Positions 58,595 through 64,000 of a DNA stretch of 64,000 bases are shown one piece after another. Made by a program: the position numbers and the translations under genes. Positions within the stretch are counted from its first letter, which is position 1. Every line of letters starts with the position of its first letter. The notes beneath the pieces are model-generated. The model saw only the letters and a program-made list of their open reading frames with translations. It searched no databases and was not told the origin of the DNA. Where the stretch lies: positions 1 through 64,000 of the forward strand of contig NZ_QOIM01000028.1 of assembly GCF_003323735.1 (NCBI RefSeq). Direction: 5' to 3'. This DNA is from Streptomyces reniochalinae. GTDB lineage: Bacteria > Actinomycetota > Actinomycetes > Streptomycetales > Streptomycetaceae.

Positions 58595-59206
58595 ATGGAA
58601 CGGCTGCCGTCGACGCAACGGCGCAGACAACTGGTGGAAGCGGCCATCCGCGTGATGACCCGCGCCGGTGTCGCGCGGGCGACGACCCGCTCCATCTGCG
58701 CGGAGGCCGGCGTCTCGCTCAGCGTCTTCCACTACTGCTTCGACTCCAAGCAGGCGTTGTTCGAAGACGTCATGGAGACGATCACCGCGCACTCGGTGAC
58801 ACCCGTCGCCGCACGCATCCAGCCCACCGACGGCATGCACGAGAGCGTCAGGGCCGCGCTCGACACCTACTGGGGCCATGTGCTCGCCCACCCGGACGAG
58901 CACATGCTCACCTACGAACTCACCCAGTACGCCCTGCGCCAGCCCGGCTTCGAGTACCTTGCCAGGCGCCAGTACGAGCAGTACGCCGCCGCCAACCGCG
59001 ACCTGATCGAGCACCTGTGCGCGGACCTCGGGCTGCGGCTCCTCGTTCCGCCCGAGACCCTGGTGCGCTACCTCGCCTCGATGATCGACGGCCTCACCCT
59101 CAACTACCTCGTCCTCGGTGACGGCGAGGGAGCCGCCGCCGTCCTCGACACCCTCGCCGCACACGTCGTCGGTTTCCTGGCGCACCAGGACACCGCCGCG
59201 CGATGA
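58595..59206 (+). CDS. TetR-family regulator
   Basis: A 203-residue regulator: RRRQLVEAAIRVMTRAGVARATTRSICAEAGVSLSVFHYCFDSKQALFEDVM is the HTH and its extension, in pieces typical of the family. The C-terminal domain (MLTYELTQYALRQPGFEYLARRQYEQY; LASMIDGLTLNYLVLGD) is helical. The ATG has GGAGGAAG. Neighbours are a divergent acylase gene and, 79 bases downstream, an O-methyltransferase gene, either of which may be controlled. Confidence 0.92.
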   Translation: MERLPSTQRRRQLVEAAIRVMTRAGVARATTRSICAEAGVSLSVFHYCFDSKQALFEDVMETITAHSVTPVAARIQPTDGMHESVRAALDTYWGHVLAHPDEHMLTYELTQYALRQPGFEYLARRQYEQYAAANRDLIEHLCADLGLRLLVPPETLVRYLASMIDGLTLNYLVLGDGEGAAAVLDTLAAHVVGFLAHQDTAAR

Positions 59207-59285
59207 GCCGCGTGTCACGAACGCCGCCGACGCGCCGCGGTCGGCGACCGTGGTGTGGCACACCCCCGCAGACAGGAGCGAACCG

Positions 59286-60320
59286 GTGACCTCCACCCAG
59301 GACGACCAGCCGACCGGAGTGCCAGTACCCGCACCCCTAGGCCCGCTGCGCGACCTGATGTACGGGCACATCCACGCCTCGGCCCTGCGCGCCGTCGTGG
59401 AGCACGGGATCGCCGACCTCTTGGCGGACGGGCCCCGCACCGCGGAGGAACTGGCCGACCGCTCCGGCACCCGGGCCGATCCGCTGCGCCGGGTGCTGCG
59501 GCTGCTGGCCGCGCGCGGCCTCTTCCACGAGGAGAACGGCGCCTTCGCCCTCACCGACAGCGGCGCGGCCCTGCGCACGGACGTCCCCGGCTCGCAGCAC
59601 GCCCCCGTCATGATGTTCACGGACGAGATGTTCCGCCGGGCCGCGGCCGGCATCCCCGGCGCCGTGCGCACCGGAGAGCCCGGCTTCGACGCGGCCTACG
59701 GCTGTTCCTTCTTCGACCACCTGGCCGCAGCGCCCGACAAGAGCCGGCTCTTCGACGCCGCGATGACCTCGCGCCCCGGCACCGTCAACGCGCACGTCGC
59801 CGACGGCTACCCGTTCCCGGACAGCGGCACGCTCGTCGACGTCGGCGGCGGCAGGGGCGGTCTCCTGCGCGACCTCCTCACCCGCTTCCCCGGCCTGACC
59901 GGCGTCCTCCACGACCGGCCCGGGACCGTCGCCGAACACCTGCTGGACGAACCGGGCTTGGAAGGGCGCTGGAGCACGAAGGGCGGCGACTTCTTCACCG
60001 CCGTACCCCGAGGCGGTGACCTCTACCTGCTCAAGAACGTCCTCCACGACTGGGCCGACGAGGACTGCCTGCGCATCCTCGGTGCCGTGCGGGCGGCGGT
60101 GACGCCGGGCACCAGACTGCTGGTGATCGACGCGGTGCTGCCGGACGACGGCACTCCGCATCCCGCTCTCGATCTGGACATCGTCATGCTCATGGTCGTC
60201 AGGGGCCGGGAGCGCACCGCCGCGGACTTCCGGGCGCTGCTGGAGAGCTCCGGATTCCGGCTCAACCGCGTCCTTGCGACCCCGTCCCTGTCCTCGCTCA
60301 TCGAGGCGGAGGCCGTCTGA
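59286..60320 (+). CDS. O-methyltransferase (plant-type COMT-like fold)
   Basis: A 344-residue SAM-dependent enzyme of the acetylserotonin/caffeate-OMT group. N-terminal dimerisation/winged part: ALRAVVEHGIADLLADGPRTAEELADRSGTRADPLRRVLRLLAARGLF. Catalytic part: GTLVDVGGGRGGLLRDLLTRFPGL (SAM motif I near 178), FFTAVPRGGDLYLLKNVLHDWADEDCLRIL, with the catalytic His of LHDW. These methylate hydroxyls of small aromatics, often in secondary metabolism. The GTG start has AGGAG. It lies alone between regulator and glycosyltransferase. Confidence 0.9.
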   Translation: MTSTQDDQPTGVPVPAPLGPLRDLMYGHIHASALRAVVEHGIADLLADGPRTAEELADRSGTRADPLRRVLRLLAARGLFHEENGAFALTDSGAALRTDVPGSQHAPVMMFTDEMFRRAAAGIPGAVRTGEPGFDAAYGCSFFDHLAAAPDKSRLFDAAMTSRPGTVNAHVADGYPFPDSGTLVDVGGGRGGLLRDLLTRFPGLTGVLHDRPGTVAEHLLDEPGLEGRWSTKGGDFFTAVPRGGDLYLLKNVLHDWADEDCLRILGAVRAAVTPGTRLLVIDAVLPDDGTPHPALDLDIVMLMVVRGRERTAADFRALLESSGFRLNRVLATPSLSSLIEAEAV

Positions 60321-60632
60321 GCCGCGCCGCGCACGGCCTGTGAGATGGATCTCGAAGAATTCACCGGCCAGGTGGGCAACTGGCCTCCCTTGTGTCTTTT
60401 GCCGGGCCGGTTCGCGTGTCGGGTTCTTCAGAGCTTCACTCAAGTCGGGTCAAAAAGCCACTCGCAGTGCTTACGCTGCTGCCGTGCATTTCTCGCCCGT
60501 TGTCCTTGACCAGGCTGCCGGGTTCCGCGTGCACGCGCTCTTCCTCGCATTTCCGAGTTCACCGCGAATTCATCGGCCGTTCGCCGTACGGCCTCTTTTC
60601 TCCTTCATTCCGCCCTGCCCCCTGGATTGCGC
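60321..60632 (+). other. 312-base gap before the glycosyltransferase pair
   Basis: No gene seen. A short AGGCCGT/ACGGCCT hairpin (60310-60316 with 60333-60339) sits at the end of the methyltransferase gene as a weak terminator. The right half is A/T-richer than its neighbours and probably contains the promoter of the next gene; the Shine-Dalgarno site there is weak. Confidence 0.4.
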
Positions 60633-61598
60633 ATGCCAAAGCTCACCGTCATCGTGCCGTGCTACAACGTGCAGGAATTCGCGGAGGACACTCTGCGGAG
60701 CCTCGCCAACAACGCGGGCGCCGATACGGAGTTCCTCCTCGTCGACGACTGCTCCACCGACGCCACCCCGGAGATCCTCGACAGGTGGGCGTACCGTCTG
60801 CCCGGCGCCACCATCCTGCGGCACGAGCAGAACAGGGGCATCGCGCAGAGCCGCAACAGCGGAATCGACGCCGCGCGCGGCGACTACGTCACCTTCCTCG
60901 ACGGAGACGACTGGTACGGCCCAGGCCATCTCGACGCACTCGTAGGCCGCATCGAGGAGTTGGGCTGCGACTTCGTCCGCACGGACCACGTGCGCAGCAC
61001 CGGCACCACGCGTGTCGTGCACCGGGCTCCGGCACCGGTGCGCGAGACGGTGCTGCGCCCCCGGGACGTGATCGCCCCGCCGCAGGTGGAGACGATGGTG
61101 GACTACCCGTTCGTGTGGGCCGGTGTCTACCGGCGCGAACTGTTCGCCGACGGCGCGCTCCGCTTCGACGCCGGCCTGCGCACCGCGGAGGACCGGCTGT
61201 GGACATGGCGACTGCACCTGAGGGCCCGCTCCTTCGCGGCGAGCGGACTGCTCGGCGTCTTCTACCGGCGCGGGGTGGCCACCTCCCTCACCCAGATCCG
61301 CGACGCCCGGCAACTCGACTTCATCCCCGCACACGACGCCCTGCTCGCCGACCTCGCCGCCGACCCCGAGGGCGAGCGCTTCCTGCCCAAGGCGGTGCGG
61401 ACGTACTGCGCGCTGCTCGCCTTCCACCTGGCCGCCGTACGGCGCTATCACGCCCCGGTCGCCAGACGTCTGAAGAAGAGGGCGACCACCGCCATGCGGG
61501 GCATGCCCCAGGACGTGCTGGAGGAGACCCTGGCCGGCATGGACCACGCACGCGCCGACATGCTGCGACGCCACCGTGCCGTGCGAAAGGCGGCCTGA
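60633..61598 (+). CDS. Family 2 glycosyltransferase
   Basis: A 321-residue GT-A enzyme using a nucleotide sugar. N-terminus: KLTVIVPCYNVQEFAEDTLRSL, LLVDDCSTDATPEIL, GIAQSRNSGIDAARGDYVTFLDGDDW with the DxD-type DGDD near 95. A C-terminal region with basic residues (RRLKKRATTAMRG) follows. No signal or TM segment, so it acts on the inner face of the membrane, in cell-wall glycopolymer or capsule synthesis. ATG 60633 is chosen although its ribosome site is weak; a TTG at 60627 is possible. It is separated from the polysialyltransferase-like gene by only three bases. Confidence 0.9.
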   Translation: MPKLTVIVPCYNVQEFAEDTLRSLANNAGADTEFLLVDDCSTDATPEILDRWAYRLPGATILRHEQNRGIAQSRNSGIDAARGDYVTFLDGDDWYGPGHLDALVGRIEELGCDFVRTDHVRSTGTTRVVHRAPAPVRETVLRPRDVIAPPQVETMVDYPFVWAGVYRRELFADGALRFDAGLRTAEDRLWTWRLHLRARSFAASGLLGVFYRRGVATSLTQIRDARQLDFIPAHDALLADLAADPEGERFLPKAVRTYCALLAFHLAAVRRYHAPVARRLKKRATTAMRGMPQDVLEETLAGMDHARADMLRRHRAVRKAA

Positions 61599-61601
61599 GC
61601 C

Positions 61602-63062
61602 GTGAACGTGGAGCGTCACCACGCCCCGGGGAACCGGGCCCTTCGCCCCGTACAGATCTTCGAGGTCTCCACGCTCTACGGGGCGGCGACCCTGGCCGCC
61701 TCCTTGGACGCCGGGCAGTTCGGTCCCAGACAGGCCGCCCGCAGGATCCTCCTGGTGACCACCAACGCCCCCACCCCCGAGGCGGCGACCGGGCTCACCG
61801 CCATGACCGGTTTCGACCGCCTCGCCGACCGGTTCGACGAGACCATCGACTGGAACGAGGCCATCCGCCCCTTCCACCCGAGCACCTGGGCGCCCCTGCG
61901 TGACGAATCCCCCGTGTGGGAGCGGATGTTCCGCCACGCGTGGCGGCTCTCGGACGCGCCGGTCGAGCTGATCGTGGAGTCGGTCCACGTCAGCCCCGCG
62001 AGAGCGCTGGCCACGATCTTCAGTGGCAGCGCCGTCCACGTCTACGCCGACGGGCTGATGAGCTACGGCCCCACCCGGGAGCGGCTGCCCCAGTGGCTGG
62101 GCTGCCGGATCCAGCGGCTGCTGCACCTGGACCTGGTGCCGGGTCTGCGTCCGCTGCTGCTGGTGGAGCACGCCGTGCGGCCCGAGATCGTGCCGACCGA
62201 CGCCTTCAGGGCGGTCCTCGGCGAACTGGGCGAGGCCGCCGCCGGGCTGCCGGAGCTCGCCGGTGTCGCGGCCGACGGGCCGAGCGCCGTGCTGCTCGGC
62301 CAGTACCTCGCGGCGCTGGGCATCCTCAGCCCCGAAGAGGAGGAGGAACTGCACGTGCGCATGGTGCGCGGGGCGGTCGCGGCGGGACACGAGTGCCTGG
62401 TGTTCAAGCCGCATCCCACCGCCCCGGCCCGCTACTCGCACGTCATGGAGAAGACGGCGGCGCAGGCGGGGGTGCGGCTCCACGTTCTCGACAGCCCGGT
62501 GCTGGCCGAGACCGTGTACGAACGGTGCGGGCCGACACTGGTGGTGGGCTGCTTCTCCACCGCCATGCTGACCGCGGCCACCTGTTACGGCATCGACATC
62601 GCCAAAGTGGGCACGACACCGCTGCTCGACCGGCTGGCGCCCTACCAGAACAGCAACCGCGTGCCGGTGACACTCGTCGACTTCGTCGTCCCGGACCTGG
62701 AAGACGCCGCGGCCGGCGCGCGGTACGCGCCCGCGACAGGTCAGCGGACGCACGCGCCTGTGACGGGGGAGCGGACGCACGCGCCTGTGACGGGGGAGCG
62801 GACCGGCGAACTCGCCGCCCTCCTGCGGACGGTCGGCTACTGCATGCAGGCCAAGCTGCACCCGCTGCTGCGTGAGGAGGCGATCGCCTGGCTCGACGCC
62901 CGCCTCGACGAGGACACCGTGCGCTACTTCAAGCGCCGCCGCCTCACCGCGCTGGCGCTCCCCGGAGGCGGAACGTCGGTCCGCGCGCGGCTGCTGCGCA
63001 GCAGCCCGTCCGCGCGCTGGGCGGCACACCGCATCCGCACCGCGCAGCGCGCACTGCGCTGA
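61602..63062 (+). CDS. Polysialyltransferase-like glycosyltransferase
   Basis: A 486-residue protein related to bacterial poly/oligosialyltransferases. Three hallmark motifs of that superfamily are present: a D/E-D/E-G-like ADG (149-151, HVYADGLMSYG), the HP motif (271-272, VFKPHPTAP) and the Ser/Thr motif (319-320, VVGCFSTAM). The C-terminal region has a Lys/Arg-rich, possibly membrane-associated tail (YFKRRRLTAL; VRARLLRSSPSARW). Streptomyces cell walls contain nonulosonic-acid polymers (Kdn-type teichulosonic acid), the likeliest product. The GTG start is three bases after the GT2 stop. A duplicated GERTHAPVT segment marks a flexible loop. Confidence 0.78.
   Translation: MNVERHHAPGNRALRPVQIFEVSTLYGAATLAASLDAGQFGPRQAARRILLVTTNAPTPEAATGLTAMTGFDRLADRFDETIDWNEAIRPFHPSTWAPLRDESPVWERMFRHAWRLSDAPVELIVESVHVSPARALATIFSGSAVHVYADGLMSYGPTRERLPQWLGCRIQRLLHLDLVPGLRPLLLVEHAVRPEIVPTDAFRAVLGELGEAAAGLPELAGVAADGPSAVLLGQYLAALGILSPEEEEELHVRMVRGAVAAGHECLVFKPHPTAPARYSHVMEKTAAQAGVRLHVLDSPVLAETVYERCGPTLVVGCFSTAMLTAATCYGIDIAKVGTTPLLDRLAPYQNSNRVPVTLVDFVVPDLEDAAAGARYAPATGQRTHAPVTGERTHAPVTGERTGELAALLRTVGYCMQAKLHPLLREEAIAWLDARLDEDTVRYFKRRRLTALALPGGGTSVRARLLRSSPSARWAAHRIRTAQRALR
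62744..62802 (+). repeat. 27-base in-frame tandem repeat
   Basis: GCGGACGCACGCGCCTGTGACGGGGGA-type 27-base units run at 62744-62770 and 62771-62797 without change; a third begins at 62798. They code for RTHAPVTGE repeats. Nine residues per unit keep the frame. Confidence 0.9.
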
Positions 63063-63065
63063 CAC

Positions 63066-63117
63066 GGCGGGCGGGCAGACCGGGAACATTCCCTGCCTGC
63101 CTGCCTGCCCGCCCGCC
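63066..63117. terminator. Bidirectional terminator
   Basis: GGCGGGCGGGCAG (63066-63078) pairs perfectly with CTGCCCGCCCGCC (63105-63117). The loop contains a short CCTG repeat. It lies between the convergent polysialyltransferase-like and acyltransferase genes. Confidence 0.8.
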
Positions 63118-63124
63118 GGCCTGC

Positions 63125-64000
63125 TTACCCGAGCCAGCGCCGCAACGTGAGCCGGCCCCACAGCATGCTCAGCGCGAAGGAGGGGATCAGCGTCACGACG
63201 GCCAGCGCCGCCGCGGCTCCGGCCGCGCCCAGCCATCCGCGTCCGGCGGAGACGAACCAGGGAGCGACCGCGTTCAGCACGAGCACGTGGAACATGAAGG
63301 CGCCCAGTCCCGCGTCCGTCAGTCTGCCCAGCACGGGACGGATCCGCTCGGGGATCCGCACCCCGTTGACGGCGAACAGCACGCACACACTCAGCGCGGC
63401 CACCAGCACGCTGGCGTTCGGGATGACGAAGTGGACGCGGTCCTGGGACCACAGCACCGCGGCCAGCGCCGCCACCGCGCCCGCTGCCCACCAGCCGCGG
63501 TGCCCGCGCGGGGTGGCCGGCAGGCTGAGCAGCAGGGCGCCGACCACGGCGTAGACCAGCGCGTAGCTCCCGGCCTGCCAGCCGAAGCGCGGCACGTCCC
63601 ACCCGGTGAGCCGGGCGAGGTCGCTGAACGCGGTGGGCCCGGCCGAGACGACCACGAGCGCCGCGACCACTCCCCACGGCCGCTGTCCGGCCTTGAGCAG
63701 CATCACCAGGCCCAGGAGCAGGATGAGCGGGACGTGGGCGTAGAAGTACCACAGGTGGTAGGCGGGCTGGACGGTGCCGAACACGGCCTCCAGCGCGAGT
63801 TTCGACGTCGGTCCCTCGTTGGTGTCCCGCACCCGGCCCCAGGCGAGGTAGACCGCCGACCAGACGCCCACAGGTACGAGCATGCGCAAGGAGCGCCGGC
63901 GCAGGGTCCGGCCGCTGCGCGGGGGAGCGCCCACCAGCACCGCCCAGCCCGCGATGGCGAAGTACATCGGGACGGCCCAGCTGGTGACCGAGTCGAGGAA
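63125..64000 (-). CDS. Membrane acyltransferase (acyltransferase 3 family), C-terminal part
   Basis: The gene enters from the right; its N-terminus lies outside. Visible are about 292 residues with eight or nine hydrophobic segments: SWAVPMYFAIAGWAVLVGAP, LVPVGVWSAVYLAWGRV, AYHLWYFYAHVPLILLLGL, VVAALVVVSAGPTAF and further helices. The region DSVTSWAVPMYFAIAGW corresponds to the conserved part after the catalytic His of OatA-like O-acyltransferases; HLWYFYAHVP is also typical. Such enzymes put acetyl or other acyl groups on sugars or peptidoglycan; next to the glycosyltransferase pair it may modify the same polymer. Substrate unknown. Confidence 0.82.
   Translation of the reverse strand, partial: FLDSVTSWAVPMYFAIAGWAVLVGAPPRSGRTLRRRSLRMLVPVGVWSAVYLAWGRVRDTNEGPTSKLALEAVFGTVQPAYHLWYFYAHVPLILLLGLVMLLKAGQRPWGVVAALVVVSAGPTAFSDLARLTGWDVPRFGWQAGSYALVYAVVGALLLSLPATPRGHRGWWAAGAVAALAAVLWSQDRVHFVIPNASVLVAALSVCVLFAVNGVRIPERIRPVLGRLTDAGLGAFMFHVLVLNAVAPWFVSAGRGWLGAAGAAAALAVVTLIPSFALSMLWGRLTLRRWLG

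Noticed and set aside
60570..63752. Long minus-strand open frame of more than 1000 codons
   Set aside because: Shadow of the GT2 and polysialyltransferase-like genes on the plus strand.
1..64000. CRISPR arrays, tRNA/rRNA genes, insertion sequences or prophage
   Set aside because: No regular repeat-spacer array, cloverleaf, transposase or phage genes were seen in reading either strand.

Overview
The window is chromosomal DNA from a Streptomyces-like actinomycete. The evidence is the very high G+C, GTG and ATG starts behind GGAGG-type sites, many 1-4 base stop/start overlaps, very few TTA codons, and the gene families present: DUF574 methyltransferase, sugar ABC operon without its own ATPase, SigB-type sigma factor, DmdR/IdeR-like iron box, SecDF fusion, roadblock proteins and Ppx/GppA. 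I see no rRNA, tRNA, CRISPR array, insertion sequence, prophage or replication origin.

Layout. 1-8 kb: end of a secreted lytic transglycosylase, an AurF-type di-iron oxygenase with a ferredoxin-ferredoxin reductase fusion, a DUF574 methyltransferase, an MFS exporter, a P-loop kinase-like protein and a secreted unknown. 8-16.6 kb: one minus-strand glycan-use operon (binding protein, two permeases, LacI regulator, GH5-like and GH3 glycosidases). 16.9-21.4 kb: an amidase pseudogene, a TetR regulator facing an NTF2-like/NmrA-like pair with two clear operators, then an iron-box gene for a FecB-like protein. 21.4-27.4 kb: prolyl oligopeptidase and a sialic-acid locus (NanT-like, NanA-like, GntR) whose kinase and epimerase genes have collapsed into one short chimera. 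27.6-33 kb: a GntR/UTRA regulator, an intact and a broken FAD oxidoreductase, and a TetR with a Tet(X)-like monooxygenase.

33.1-37.1 kb: a secreted endonuclease I, then four genes encoding three roadblock/LC7 proteins and one DUF4388-like protein, with TTA codons and short tandem repeats. 37.2-46 kb: a SecDF fusion with a Pro/Ala/Ser-rich exported protein, a NarL-type two-component pair, an operon of two DksA/TraR zinc-finger proteins plus a short MreB-like actin, and an orphan ctaD with a small membrane protein. 46.7-51.5 kb: a class III aminotransferase and mmsA, divergent from a PucR regulator. 51.8-55 kb: DinB-like protein, a small acidic protein, a SigB-type sigma factor with an added C-terminal domain, and Ppx/GppA. 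55.4-64 kb: secreted penicillin-acylase-type enzyme, TetR, O-methyltransferase, a GT2 / polysialyltransferase-like pair, and the end of an acyltransferase.

Most of the window is ordinary accessory metabolism. The parts most worth following are the nanK-nanE deletion chimera, the roadblock cluster, the DksA-DksA-MreB-like operon, the sigma factor with an extra C-terminal domain, the leaderless TetR promoter beside a Tet(X)-like enzyme, and two pseudogenes each carrying a lone amber codon.
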